From Kushneria indalinina DSM 14324 (GTDB lineage Bacteria > Pseudomonadota > Gammaproteobacteria > Pseudomonadales > Halomonadaceae): 64,000 nt of DNA. Made by a program: the position numbers and the translations under genes. Positions 54,438 to 64,000 of this stretch are shown in pieces (the first letter of the stretch is position 1; each line of letters opens with the position of its first letter). Below the pieces are notes generated by a model. The model was not told the origin of the DNA and did not search any database. It saw only the letters and a program-made list of their open reading frames with translations. Where the stretch lies: contig NZ_QRDJ01000007.1 of NCBI RefSeq assembly GCF_003385845.1, forward strand, positions 1 through 64,000. The letters run 5' to 3'.

Positions 54438-55925
54438 TCAATGACTGGCGATCATGACATCGATATCACTGGCGACTGCCTCAAGGGTGGTCGTCCAGTT
54501 GATATAGGGTGTGGGTGCCCGACCATTAACCATGACCGTAAAGGCCCCCCAGCGCCCGGACTGCGTTCGAAAATAGCCCGCCACGGCGCGTACCGGTACC
54601 GGCTCGTTGAGGGTGCCGGTCTTGAGCATGACACTTTGCTGAAAACGCTGGCTTCCGCGACGGATGAAGTTCATCGGCCCGTTGACCGGGGTCTGCATGC
54701 CCGCCACGAAGACCGGAAAGAGCGCGGGCTGATGGTACATGTGATCAAGCAGCGCGGTGACACCGCGGGCGCTGGTCTGACTTTCAGGCGTCAGACCGCT
54801 ACCCGAGCGCATATCGACCGGACCATGACCAGGAATACCGGTGGCAAAGGCATCCAGCGCCGCACCGGCACTGGCCATGGAGGGGGTACCGCTTGCCAGA
54901 TCCAGTGCCAGTACATCGGCCATGAAATTGTTGGAGTAGTTGAGCATCCGCAGCAGCTGCTCCTGCAGCGGCTTGCCCTCGACCGCCGAGAGCACCTGCG
55001 TCGTTTCGGCGGGACGACTCGAGGTGGCGGCGAAACCGCCCGTGACCGCAATGCCGGCATCACTCATGAGCGACTCGAGTGTCTTGAGCGTCTGTGCCGC
55101 CGGATCGGCGCTGGAGCGATAGACACTTGTGGGCGCACTGCCAAGCTGGATCTGACCGGAGAGCACCATGGTGTCTTCATCATTGACGGTGGTGCGCTCG
55201 GCGCTGATGCCGGTACTGCCCTGCGATACGGTGGTGACGCGATTGTCGACCCGCGTCAGCGTCGCAGGCCCTGCGCAGCTGCTGATCCGGGCCGGCACGC
55301 CTTCAGCAGCGCCCGGCATCACGCGCATGCACCAGGTGGCAAAGTCCACCGCCGTGGAGGTGAGCTGAGCATCGAAGGCATGGCGGGTACGTGTGCGGGC
55401 ATCGCACCGATCCGTGGTAATACAGTTCACCGGCCCAAAGCGCCACTGGCTGGCCAACACTCGGCCATCGATACGACGGATGCCGCGGCTTGCCAGCCCC
55501 TGCACCAAAAGCCAGTAGTCCTCGCTGGTCATGCCCGGGTCGCCACCGCCATCCAGGAACAGATCCCCCTTGAGGACACCGTCCACGATGACACCATCAC
55601 TGCGAAGCTCGGTGGTAAACCGCTTTTGCGGTCCCCACTGTTTCAAGGCCGCCGCTGCCGTATAGAGTTTTGACACCGATGCCGGCGTCATCTGCTGATC
55701 GGGGGCGATGCTGCCCAGTGACTCACCGCTATCCAGAAGCCGGGCCTGGGCACCGACCACAAACCCCTTGTCCGCCAGCGCTGCCGTGGCAGGAAAGCCG
55801 TCGGCGCGCGCCTCGACAGGCAGCGCCAGTCCGACCATCAATATCACTGGAGAACACAACAGACAGGACAAAAGACGTAATACAGTTAAGCGCTTATCGC
55901 CTACGACGGTAGACCTTACAGGCAT
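54438..55925 (-). CDS. dacB: D-alanyl-D-alanine carboxypeptidase/endopeptidase (PBP4)
   Basis: Periplasmic low-molecular-weight class C penicillin-binding protein that trims peptidoglycan cross-links. The 495-residue precursor has a signal peptide (LRLLSCLLCSPVILMVGLALPVEARA), the nucleophile motif SVSKLYTAAAAL (~85), the SxN motif YSNNFMADVL (~330) and KTGTLNEP (~440), which with the large inserted domain defines PBP4. The ATG at 55925 has GGGAAA upstream. Confidence 0.93.
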   Translation of the reverse strand: MPVRSTVVGDKRLTVLRLLSCLLCSPVILMVGLALPVEARADGFPATAALADKGFVVGAQARLLDSGESLGSIAPDQQMTPASVSKLYTAAAALKQWGPQKRFTTELRSDGVIVDGVLKGDLFLDGGGDPGMTSEDYWLLVQGLASRGIRRIDGRVLASQWRFGPVNCITTDRCDARTRTRHAFDAQLTSTAVDFATWCMRVMPGAAEGVPARISSCAGPATLTRVDNRVTTVSQGSTGISAERTTVNDEDTMVLSGQIQLGSAPTSVYRSSADPAAQTLKTLESLMSDAGIAVTGGFAATSSRPAETTQVLSAVEGKPLQEQLLRMLNYSNNFMADVLALDLASGTPSMASAGAALDAFATGIPGHGPVDMRSGSGLTPESQTSARGVTALLDHMYHQPALFPVFVAGMQTPVNGPMNFIRRGSQRFQQSVMLKTGTLNEPVPVRAVAGYFRTQSGRWGAFTVMVNGRAPTPYINWTTTLEAVASDIDVMIASH

Positions 55926-56030
55926 GAAGGATTTCCCTGTTTAACGGGCAGATTATTTAATCCTCAGAGTAATGGGCATGCCTGTGCCGTGGCAATGCAC
56001 TACATCAGCATCCACGGTGCCTTTAAATAT

Positions 56031-56369
56031 TTATTGCGCGTTCATCTTCGAAAAGAACTGCAGAACCACCACACCCGCCACGATGAGCGCGATGCCCAGA
56101 AGCGCCGGCGCATCGGGTCGCTCGCCAAAGACGACCATGGCCACCAGCAGCGTTAGTACCATGCCAAGACCGGCCCAGATGGCGTAGGCCACGCCCACCG
56201 GCATACTCTTGAGCACCATCGACAGCAGATAAAACGCCAGCGCATAGCCTACAACCGTGATCAGGCTGGGGCCCGGTCGGGTAAAGGTGTTGGAGGCCTT
56301 GAGTGCGTTGGTGGCAATAACTTCGGCACAAATGGCCAGTATCAAATAGAGATAGGTCAGCCAGGGCAT
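56031..56369 (-). CDS. Small multidrug resistance (SMR) family exporter
   Basis: The 112-residue protein has four membrane helices and the SMR essential Glu in helix 1 (ILAICAEVIATNALKAS, residue ~16), the GYALAFYLLS helix and the VGVAYAIWAGLGMVL signature. This fits the EmrE/QacE branch more than the Gdx/SugE branch, but the distinction cannot be settled by eye. Proton-coupled export of cationic compounds is the family role. Minus strand, between the divergently spaced dacB start and trmB-like gene. Confidence 0.9.
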   Translation of the reverse strand: MPWLTYLYLILAICAEVIATNALKASNTFTRPGPSLITVVGYALAFYLLSMVLKSMPVGVAYAIWAGLGMVLTLLVAMVVFGERPDAPALLGIALIVAGVVVLQFFSKMNAQ

Positions 56370-56403
56370 GACGTTTTCCTTCCATGGTGGGTCGCGGCGC
56401 GGA

Positions 56404-57102
56404 TCAAGCGTAGTCGATATCGATGGAAGTCAACGCACACTCGAGCTGCCACAGGGTATGTCCGCTGTCGAAGTACTTGCGCTCGAAGGCGCTGATGAAA
56501 TCGCTTTCCGGCGTCAGCGACAGCGCCTCCACATGCGACCGTCGACCCGTGGCCAGATTGATGGCGCAGGCGAACTCATCGACGTAGACCTGCCAGTTGC
56601 TGCGCAGTGTCAGCACCCCGCCCAGTGCCATCACCACCGGGAATACGGGATGGGCATGCCAACGCCTTTTGAGCTGGGACGCCTTGGGGTAGGGGTTGGG
56701 ATAGAGCAAAAAATGGCGTACCGGCTGCCAGCCGGCCGAGTACGCCAGTCGCCAGAAATCGACCAGATCGGCACGCACCAGCAGGGCATTGTCGGGGAAA
56801 GCCCCCAGTTCCCGGGTATAATCCCGAGAGAGGCGATCGGCACTGCGATCGATCCCCAGCACACAGGCCTCCGGATGATATCGAGCCAGCTGACGGGTCG
56901 AGCGCCCCGTGCCACAGCCGGCATCCAGAATCAGCGGACCACCGTGCGCCTGATAGAACTGCTGCGCCGTCTCAAAGGCGGCGCAGGTATGGTCGGCAAT
57001 CGGACGCTGCCACTGACTGTCGAGCGCGCGCTGGACATGATGGGCAAGATCGGGATGCAGGCCTGCCTGCGTGGAGTGGACCGGCGTGGAGTTGGCGAAC
57101 AT
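56404..57102 (-). CDS. TrmB-like SAM-dependent methyltransferase
   Basis: A 232-residue class I methyltransferase with motif I LDAGCGTGRSTRQLA (~72), GIDRSADRL and, in place of the canonical TrmB FPDPWPKxRHNKRR, the variant LLYPNPYPKASQLKRRW. The end (EALSLTPESDFISAFERKYFDSGHTLWQLE) follows the TrmB pattern. TrmB makes m7G46 in tRNA; this divergent form may do the same or be a paralogue. Start: ATG 57102 chosen; a GTG at 57141 in frame is possible. Neither has a strong ribosome site. Divergent from dedA. Confidence 0.72.
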   Translation of the reverse strand: MFANSTPVHSTQAGLHPDLAHHVQRALDSQWQRPIADHTCAAFETAQQFYQAHGGPLILDAGCGTGRSTRQLARYHPEACVLGIDRSADRLSRDYTRELGAFPDNALLVRADLVDFWRLAYSAGWQPVRHFLLYPNPYPKASQLKRRWHAHPVFPVVMALGGVLTLRSNWQVYVDEFACAINLATGRRSHVEALSLTPESDFISAFERKYFDSGHTLWQLECALTSIDIDYA

Positions 57103-57180
57103 GGCAACATTTAACAATACTGAAGGAACTATTATTGGCACCGCCTGGCGCCAACCCCTGACTTACGGATTTCGAAACAC

Positions 57181-57780
57181 ATGCAGGCATGGCTTCAGCA
57201 GCTTCTGGATACGCACGGCTATACGGCCATCACGCTGCTGACAGTCATCATCAACGCCTTCCCGCCACTGCCGGCCGAATCGACGCTACCCGTTCTGGCA
57301 CACATGATGTCCTCTGCCAACATGGCCCTGGCGCCGGCCGTCTTGGCGGCCACCCTGGGGCTGGTGCTGGGCACGCTGCCGCTCTATCTGCTGGGACGGT
57401 GGCTCGACGAGCGTCAGTGCATGCGCTTTCTGGCCCGCCATGGCCACTGGCTGGCGCTGACGCCGAGCGATATCGAGCGTTCGGGCAGGCAGTTCGGACG
57501 CTATGGCTACCTAGTCGTACTGTTCGGACGCCTGGTACCGGGCATGCGGTCGCTGGTATCGATCCCGGCGGGCTTTCACCGCATGCCGCTGCTGCCCTAT
57601 CTGCTCTACACCACGCTGGGATCTTCCCTGTGGGCATGCTGCCTGGTCGGCGGCAGCCACTGGCTTTTACAGCATACGGCGCTCTCGGGCAGCCTGTGGG
57701 TCGTCATGGCAGTGCTGCTGGCCGTCGCCCTGCTGTATGTGGTGCGTCTCTGGCGTCATCATCGACACGCCGACAGGTAA
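57181..57780 (+). CDS. DedA family membrane protein
   Basis: A 199-residue inner-membrane protein of the DedA/VTT (SNARE-associated) superfamily. Landmarks are the re-entrant acidic motif NAFPPLPAESTLPVL (~27) and the basic FGRLVPGMRSLVSIPAGFHRM (~118). Members recycle undecaprenyl phosphate or phosphatidylethanolamine carriers and affect envelope homeostasis and drug tolerance. The exact subgroup is not clear. Confidence 0.88.
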   Translation: MQAWLQQLLDTHGYTAITLLTVIINAFPPLPAESTLPVLAHMMSSANMALAPAVLAATLGLVLGTLPLYLLGRWLDERQCMRFLARHGHWLALTPSDIERSGRQFGRYGYLVVLFGRLVPGMRSLVSIPAGFHRMPLLPYLLYTTLGSSLWACCLVGGSHWLLQHTALSGSLWVVMAVLLAVALLYVVRLWRHHRHADR

Positions 57781-58021
57781 TCATGGCGACACGCCTGGGA
57801 TGCCGCTGTTTTTTAGCCAGCATGCTCAACATCCTGCCACTTTGATATGACAACTCGTTGACCGGCCCACATGACGTCCTGCCCAGGGCGATGCTATCAT
57901 GATTGCCCTGTTTCGGCGGAGCCATCACGGCATGTGGTGGAGACAAATCGCCATCCTTTCAGCGACGCGGTCGCCATGGCTTTATCGCTTCCTTTATAGG
58001 CATCAACACGAGGGTTTCGGC

Positions 58022-59908
58022 TTGTCACAGTTACCGGTGATCGTCGGCATGGGCGGTATCAATCCCGCTGGCAGAACGTCCGGTCATCAGTCCTTTTACC
58101 GGACCGTGATCGATGCGCTGCCGGAAAAGACCCGACAGTATACCCTCTCGGGGATTGCCCGTCTGATGGGACAACACGGGACGGCTGATCACGGCGACAC
58201 CCCTGATGACGCCACTCTGGCAGACCGCCACGAAGCGCATGTGCTTCGTCATACCCTGATTCGTCGTATCGAGGACGAGCGCTTTGCCGACGCCGGTATC
58301 CCGGCCAACCGTCAGGCCAGTCTGACGCTCGATGCCCCTCTCAGGGTCAGTCTCAGCCGCCGTCAGTTACCCGAAAATCCGCCGACGCACTGGCAGATCG
58401 AAGCGATCGACGAGCGTCGTGTCAGCGTGACCGTACCGGCCGGCGAGTTTAACGTGCTGCTGCCGGAGCGGCGCGAGGCGCTGGTCAAGAGTGCCGGCCA
58501 GCTGCCGACCGGCTTTGATCCGGCCCGTTTCTATCGCAGCGTGCACCACCCGCGTGCCCTGTCGATGACCATCTTTGCGGCTTCTGACTGCCTGGGCCAG
58601 AGCGGTTACGAATGGGACGAGCTGAGCCAGAAGCTCGACCCCGATCAGATCGCCGTCTATGCCGGCAACTCGATCGGACAGCTCGATGCTCAGGGCTGGG
58701 GCGGCCTTCTCAACAGTTTCGTGACCGGTCAGCGCACCACCTCCAAGCAGATGCCGCTGGGCTACGGGCAGATGCCGGCCGACTTCCTCAATGCCTACGT
58801 GCTGGGCAGCGTGGGCGCCACCGGGGCCATGCAGGGTGCCTGTGCGACCTTTTTGTACAACCTGCGCCTGGGCGTGGATGACATTCGCATGGGCCGGCGC
58901 CGTCTGGTCATGGTCGGTACGGCAGATGCGCCCATCACGCCGGAAATCGTGGAAGGCTTTCGCGTCATGAGCGCACTGGCCGATGATGCCAGCGTCAAGG
59001 CGCTCGATGCGCTGGAGCTTCTGACCGACGAGGACTATCAGCGCGTCTGCCGACCGTTTGCGCGCAACTGCGGTTTTACCATCGCCGAGTCCGCCCAGTT
59101 TGTCATGCTCATGGATGACAGCCTGGCCCTCGAGCTGGGCGCCGATATCCTGGGCGCCGTGCCGGAAGTCTTCATCAATGCCGACGGCTACAAGCGCTCC
59201 ATCTCGGCGCCCGGCATCGGCAACTACATCACCCTGGGCAAGAGCGTGGCGCTGGCCAGCAGCATTCTGGGCGAAAAGGCCGTTCGCGAGCGCAGCTATA
59301 TCCATTCCCATGGCACCAGCACGCCCAAGAATCGCATTACCGAATCGCATGTGCTCGACAGCGTGGCGCGCGCCAACGGCATCGAGCACTGGCCGGTGGC
59401 GGCCGTCAAGGCCTACCTGGGGCACTCCCAGGGCAGTGCGGCCGGCGATCAGCTGATGAGTGCGCTGGGCAGCTTCAGGACCGATCTGCTGCCGGGCATC
59501 TTTACTCTGGACGCCGTGGCGGACGACGTTCATGGTGAGCGACTGGACATCTTCAGCGAGCACCGCGAGTTTCGCGCCGATGTCAGCTTCATCAACGCCA
59601 AGGGCTTTGGCGGCAACAACGCCACCGCCCCGCTGCTCTCACCCGAAGTCACCGAACGGCTGTTGACCCAGCGCCATGGCGAAGCGGCCATGACCCAGTG
59701 GCGTCGGCGTCGTGAACAGGTACAGGAGCGCCAGGCACAGTTCGAGGCGCAGTCACAAAAGGGCGAATTCTCGCCGATCTACCGGTTTGGTGAGGGCGTG
59801 CTGGAAGGCCCCGAACTTGAGGTCGGTGCCCGGGACATTCGCATCCCCGGCTACCACAAGCCGATATCGCTTGATGTTGACAACCCGTTCGGAACGCTCG
59901 ATCAATAG
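58022..59908 (+). CDS. fabY: Beta-ketoacyl-ACP synthase FabY-type (fatty acid initiation)
   Basis: The 628-residue protein is close in layout to Pseudomonas FabY (PA5174), which starts fatty acid synthesis with acetyl-CoA and malonyl-ACP in place of FabH. It begins SQLPVIVGMGGINPAGRTSGHQSF. The thiolase-fold catalytic triad is Cys274 (GACATFLYN), His430 (SHGTSTPKN) and His468 (LGHSQGSAAG), with KxFGGNNA-like NAKGFGGNNATAP at ~530. The start is TTG 58022 with GAGGG seven bases upstream; the in-frame ATG at 57899 adds 41 non-homologous residues. Stands alone on the plus strand before coaD. Confidence 0.85.
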   Translation: MSQLPVIVGMGGINPAGRTSGHQSFYRTVIDALPEKTRQYTLSGIARLMGQHGTADHGDTPDDATLADRHEAHVLRHTLIRRIEDERFADAGIPANRQASLTLDAPLRVSLSRRQLPENPPTHWQIEAIDERRVSVTVPAGEFNVLLPERREALVKSAGQLPTGFDPARFYRSVHHPRALSMTIFAASDCLGQSGYEWDELSQKLDPDQIAVYAGNSIGQLDAQGWGGLLNSFVTGQRTTSKQMPLGYGQMPADFLNAYVLGSVGATGAMQGACATFLYNLRLGVDDIRMGRRRLVMVGTADAPITPEIVEGFRVMSALADDASVKALDALELLTDEDYQRVCRPFARNCGFTIAESAQFVMLMDDSLALELGADILGAVPEVFINADGYKRSISAPGIGNYITLGKSVALASSILGEKAVRERSYIHSHGTSTPKNRITESHVLDSVARANGIEHWPVAAVKAYLGHSQGSAAGDQLMSALGSFRTDLLPGIFTLDAVADDVHGERLDIFSEHREFRADVSFINAKGFGGNNATAPLLSPEVTERLLTQRHGEAAMTQWRRRREQVQERQAQFEAQSQKGEFSPIYRFGEGVLEGPELEVGARDIRIPGYHKPISLDVDNPFGTLDQ

Positions 59909-60052
59909 ACCGGGAAGAACCATTGTGCCGGTCCGGCAGCCGAATTTGTCGTTCATGGCGCTTTACAGTAGTCTCCCGGCCCCGGCATGTCCGGGCCGCC
60001 CGACCATCTGTCGGGCGCAGGACGGTATCATCAAGGGCGATTACCGGCGTAA

Positions 60053-60571
<519 letters not shown>

Positions 60572-60621
60572 TTCGGCAGACGGCCGCGGGCCGGCGGATG
60601 ACAGCCGCGCAGCGCTCATGA

Positions 60622-60903
<282 letters not shown>

Positions 60904-60943
60904 CACCCCGGTACCATCGATGGCTCCAAAAGGATCGATCCAA

Positions 60944-60973
60944 AAAAAGGGCGGCCCGCGGGCCGCCCTTTTT
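60944..60973. terminator. Bidirectional terminator between ferredoxin and porin genes
   Basis: Near-perfect palindrome AAAAAGGGCGGCCC-GC-GGGCCGCCCTTTTT between two convergent genes. Confidence 0.9.
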
Positions 60974-60987
60974 GCATGGCCGAGAGA

Positions 60988-62394
60988 TCAGAAGGTATAG
61001 GTGGCAAACAGCTCAAAAAGCTGGGAGGTATTGTCATTGCCGCCAAAGCGCGAACGAGCGCCATCGCCCGGGAAGGCGACCGCGTATACCCCTGACAGGG
61101 TCACCTGCTCACTGATATTCCAGTCAGCATAGAGATTGACCTCTTTGGCAAAGTCGGAATCGCTGGCGCCGACGGCCTGCGGGTCATCGAGGCGGAAGCG
61201 ATAGCCAATGATGCCGGTCTCGAGATCATCGCGCGGGGATACCGACGCACGCAGCATGTCGATTTTCATGTTGGTGTTGAACAGCATGTATTCGCCGGTG
61301 ATCTCGCCCATGAACCAGTTGCCCCAGCCGCCGGCAAATTCGTAAAACAGGGTGTCGTAGTTTTCACTGAAGCGGGCATGGCGATAGGCGATTTCAGGTG
61401 ACCAGGGGGCGTCCTGAAAGGTATAGGTGGCCTGAACATACCAGCCATCATCATCGATATCGGCGTCCCGATTTTTCTGGCTGACATACTGCCCGCCCAG
61501 TGCCAGTCCGGGCACGCTGGCCAGCGGCTTGCCCTTGAGACGCACGTTCCAGACATCCATGCCGTCGCGTCCGGCAATATCGCTGTCGTAGGTATGAAAC
61601 CAGGCGCCACCGACCTTGGCACGATCGGTAAAGGTATATTCAGCGTTGACGCCGTTGGCCGAGGTTTCCTCATCGGGCCCGCCCTGCACGTACTGATCCT
61701 GCTCCAGGTGAAACAGGTCGCCGTGCCAGCCGTGGCTGTCGATCGAGGCGACAGCCGCGTTCTTGAAGCCTTGACTCGGGCCGTTCCAGTAACCGCCGTA
61801 CTTGCCGGTATCGGTATATCCGTCACCGACCAGAAAGCCCTCGCCGAACATGAACTGCTGTCGTCCGAACGAGAAGGTCAGCGCATCCTCACCCAGCGAA
61901 TCGGCCAGCAGCGAGCCGCTGCGCCAGCCGATGTAGGCCTGATCAACACGCGTGTCCTCCGGGTGATCAGGCGTGGCACCCGAGGCATCGCCGTAGGCAC
62001 TGCCGCGCGTCATGCTGCCCACGCCCACGACGCCGGCAAAAACCACGCTTTGACCGGCATCGATCTCGCCGCGCAGCGTGGGGGTGGCCGACAGCTCCCA
62101 CCAGCTCGGATGCTTGCCGGTCGGCGTCGCGCCATCGATCCCGCTGGATGAGCCAAAATTGACGTTACGGGTCGTGGCACCGTAGCCGTAAAAGGTCAGT
62201 CCACCGCTGAGACGAATACCGTTGTCGCGATCGTTATAAAGTTCGTGCCGGGCCGTGGGCTGCTGAATACCGGGGTCGATATAGTCCAGGTCAGTGACCG
62301 CCTCGGCCCGGGCCGAGGCAGTCCCCATGACCGTACCCAACAGGGCCAGCGTAAGCGCACACCTGCGTGGCGGCATGTATCCTTGAAAGTTCAT
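60988..62394 (-). CDS. Outer membrane beta-barrel porin (alginate-export/Alg-like family)
   Basis: The 468-residue precursor has a signal peptide (CALTLALLGTVMGTASARA) followed by a series of amphipathic beta-strands (SGGLTFYGYGAT, WELSATPTLRGEIDAG, FSFGRQQFMFGEGFL, KVGGAWFHTYDSD) and a C-terminal Phe (LFATYTF) recognised by BAM. The pattern and length fit the AlgE/alginate-export-type porins. The true substrate is unknown. ATG 62394 has GGGAAA upstream. Divergent from the MATE gene. Confidence 0.62.
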   Translation of the reverse strand: MNFQGYMPPRRCALTLALLGTVMGTASARAEAVTDLDYIDPGIQQPTARHELYNDRDNGIRLSGGLTFYGYGATTRNVNFGSSSGIDGATPTGKHPSWWELSATPTLRGEIDAGQSVVFAGVVGVGSMTRGSAYGDASGATPDHPEDTRVDQAYIGWRSGSLLADSLGEDALTFSFGRQQFMFGEGFLVGDGYTDTGKYGGYWNGPSQGFKNAAVASIDSHGWHGDLFHLEQDQYVQGGPDEETSANGVNAEYTFTDRAKVGGAWFHTYDSDIAGRDGMDVWNVRLKGKPLASVPGLALGGQYVSQKNRDADIDDDGWYVQATYTFQDAPWSPEIAYRHARFSENYDTLFYEFAGGWGNWFMGEITGEYMLFNTNMKIDMLRASVSPRDDLETGIIGYRFRLDDPQAVGASDSDFAKEVNLYADWNISEQVTLSGVYAVAFPGDGARSRFGGNDNTSQLFELFATYTF

Positions 62395-62689
62395 GGCGTT
62401 TCCCGAATGTCGATCCCTTGAGAGGTCGGTGGTGATCCTGCACCGCCCTGCCGAATCGAGCTTGTTATGATGAGAGGCTCGCATGCAGGCATCTGCAGGC
62501 GCATGGCGCCTGTTTGCCCCCCTGCGGCAGTCACGGGATTTTGAAACCCTGTTCTGAAACAGGGGTTACCTTAGGCAAATATCCCCATGCTTTAAAGGGT
62601 CAATGCCATTTTTCCTGATACCTGACAGTTTACTGACGCCACGACGTCATTGTGGCAAGCTCCAGGGGCACAAACCGGCTGGTATTCTC
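62395..62689. other. Divergent porin/MATE intergenic region with an inverted repeat
   Basis: About 295 bases. It holds an imperfect palindrome AACCCTGTT-CTGA-AACAGGGGTT at 62545-62567, which may be an operator for the porin or MATE promoter or a hairpin. No obvious -10/-35 pair on either strand. Confidence 0.4.
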
Positions 62690-64000
62690 ATGTCCCCTGC
62701 TCGATCTCTCACCTTTCCACGGCGCCTGCACGACGTCTGGCAACTCTCATGGCCCATCATCATCTCCAATGCCAGCGTGCCGCTGCTGGGGCTGGTGGAT
62801 ACGGCGGTGATCGGCCATTTGCCTCACGCGCGCTACCTGGCCGCCGTGACCCTGGGCAGCACGCTGTTCAGCTTTCTGTTCTGGGGATTTGGCTTTCTGC
62901 GCATGGGTACCACCGGCCTGACCTCGCAGGCCGCCGGGCGCGGCGAGGATCAGACCATGCGCAATCTGCTCGGGCAGTCCCTGCTCATTGGTGTGATCAT
63001 CGGGCTTGCCCTGATCGCACTGTCGGCGCCGCTGATCAACTTTGGCCTCTGGCTTTTGCAGCCTGACAGCGAGGCGACCGCGCGGCTGGCCGCCGATTAC
63101 GCCCATGTTCGTATCTTCTCCGCCCCCGCGGTGTTGATGAATTACGCCATCATCGGCTGGTTTCTGGGGCGTCAGAATGCCCGCGTCACCCTGCTTTTGA
63201 TGCTGATCACCAACAGCGTCAACATCGTGCTGGATATTGTGCTGGTGGTGGGTCTCGACATGAACGTCAAGGGCGTGGCCACCGCCTCGCTGATCGGTGA
63301 TTACACGGCGCTGGCCTTCGGACTGTGGCTGGTACGACGGGAACTGAAAACCCTGAGTGGTCGGTTCGACAGCACACCGCTCAAGCGTCTCAAGGCCTAC
63401 GGTGAGCTCTTTCGCGTCAATCGTCACCTGTTCGTACGCACTCTGTGTCTGCTGTTTGCGATGGCCTTTTTTACCTCCCAGGGCGCGCAGCTGGGCGATC
63501 AGACACTGGCTGCCAATGCCATCCTGATGCAGCTGGTCATGATGGTGTCCTACGGCCTGGACGGGTTTGCCAACGCCGCCGAAGCCCTGACCGGCAAGGC
63601 GGCCGGCAGACGCGACTGGCACGAATTTGCGCTGTCGGTGCGCGCCTGTGCGGTGTTCTCACTGTTCACGGCGGTCGTGGCAGCGCTGGCCTTCAGCGCT
63701 GGCGGCCCCTGGCTGATCGCGCGTCTGACCGATATCGAGGCCATTCGTCAGCTGGCCGGGCACTACCTGCCATGGCTGGTCGTCATGCCGCTGATTGCCG
63801 TGTGGAGCTATCTGCTCGATGGCGTATTCATTGGCACCACGGACACCCGGGCCATGCGCGACACCATCATTTTGGCCCTGCTGGTCTACCTGCCCGTCTG
63901 GTGGCTGACCCAGCCACTGGGCAATCACGGGCTGTGGCTGGCCTTTACCACATTCACTCTGGTGCGCTCGCTGGGGCTGGGTCTGATGTATCTGATCAGA
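62690..64000 (+). CDS. MATE family efflux transporter (3' end outside window)
   Basis: The reading frame continues to the window edge with no stop; 437 residues are visible, so only a few remain. It is a 12-helix MATE protein of the DinF branch: LSWPIIISNASVPLLGLVDTAVIGHLP at the N-terminus, GFGFLRMGTTGLTSQAAGRGE after helix 2, and a homologous second half (LDGFANAAEALTGKAAG, YLLDGVFIGTTDTRAMRD). These export organic cations or metabolites with Na+ or H+. The ATG at 62690 has only a weak ribosome site. Confidence 0.88.
   Translation, partial: MSPARSLTFPRRLHDVWQLSWPIIISNASVPLLGLVDTAVIGHLPHARYLAAVTLGSTLFSFLFWGFGFLRMGTTGLTSQAAGRGEDQTMRNLLGQSLLIGVIIGLALIALSAPLINFGLWLLQPDSEATARLAADYAHVRIFSAPAVLMNYAIIGWFLGRQNARVTLLLMLITNSVNIVLDIVLVVGLDMNVKGVATASLIGDYTALAFGLWLVRRELKTLSGRFDSTPLKRLKAYGELFRVNRHLFVRTLCLLFAMAFFTSQGAQLGDQTLAANAILMQLVMMVSYGLDGFANAAEALTGKAAGRRDWHEFALSVRACAVFSLFTAVVAALAFSAGGPWLIARLTDIEAIRQLAGHYLPWLVVMPLIAVWSYLLDGVFIGTTDTRAMRDTIILALLVYLPVWWLTQPLGNHGLWLAFTTFTLVRSLGLGLMYLIR

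Noticed and set aside
54432-55673. 413-codon plus-strand frame
   Set aside because: Antisense to dacB, whose active-site motifs are intact.
62650-63066. 138-codon plus-strand frame at the start of the MATE region
   Set aside because: Out of frame with the MATE reading frame from 62690, which shows continuous membrane helices to the window edge.

Overview
The window is a contiguous piece of a GC-rich gammaproteobacterial chromosome, most likely from the Halomonadaceae (Halomonas/Kushneria type). This is inferred from gene content and order: pssA-ilvC-ilvN-ilvI, clpB-pgeF-rluD-bamD, thiO-minor pilins-ispH-fkpB-lspA-ileS-ribF-murJ-rpsT and proB-obg-rpmA-rplU-ispB follow the order I recall from Pseudomonas. 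A BCCT transporter, a cytosolic trehalase and many acidic proteins fit a salt-tolerant host. Almost everything is chromosomal housekeeping. I see no transposase, integrase, phage gene, CRISPR array or restriction system.

Layout. 1-5.1 kb: phosphatidylserine synthase, a MOSC protein, and the branched-chain amino acid genes ilvI-ilvN-ilvC. 5.7-10 kb: trehalase convergent with clpB, which has a textbook sigma-32 promoter. 10.2-15.1 kb: pgeF-rluD, divergent bamD, a small PP0621-type protein, thiO and a FimT/GspH pseudopilin. 15.1-23.2 kb: an overlapping operon pilV-pilW-pilX-pilY1 ending in a membrane GGDEF/EAL protein. 23.3-31.8 kb: a lone carotenoid-hydroxylase-like gene, then the ribF-ileS-lspA-fkpB-ispH cluster, murJ and rpsT. 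31.9-36.5 kb: proB, obg, rpmA, rplU, divergent ispB and tRNA-Pro(CGG). 36.7-48 kb: a mixed block (MBL hydrolase, GAF protein, D-amino acid aminotransferase, trhO, a WaaP-like kinase, glnE, amidohydrolase, AbrB-type membrane protein, two degenerate Nudix proteins, cyanase). 48-52.7 kb: a coupled BCCT transporter and CocE-type hydrolase with a LysR regulator. 53-64 kb: dgkA, a second MBL hydrolase, dacB, an SMR exporter, a TrmB-like methyltransferase, DedA, a FabY-type ketosynthase, coaD, a ferredoxin, a porin, and a MATE transporter cut by the right edge.

The most system-like observations are: (1) a MASE1-PAS-PAS-GGDEF-EAL enzyme encoded directly behind pilY1 in the minor-pilin operon, a candidate physically linked surface-sensing/c-di-GMP module; (2) an isoleucyl-tRNA synthetase whose C-terminal zinc knuckle has lost all four cysteines with the spacing kept; (3) the translationally coupled BCCT/CocE pair, which suggests import and hydrolysis of an ester- or amide-containing zwitterion; (4) two adjacent Nudix-fold proteins that have both lost the catalytic Nudix box. 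Starts given below were chosen by Shine-Dalgarno position and family N-termini; several differ from the longest open frame.
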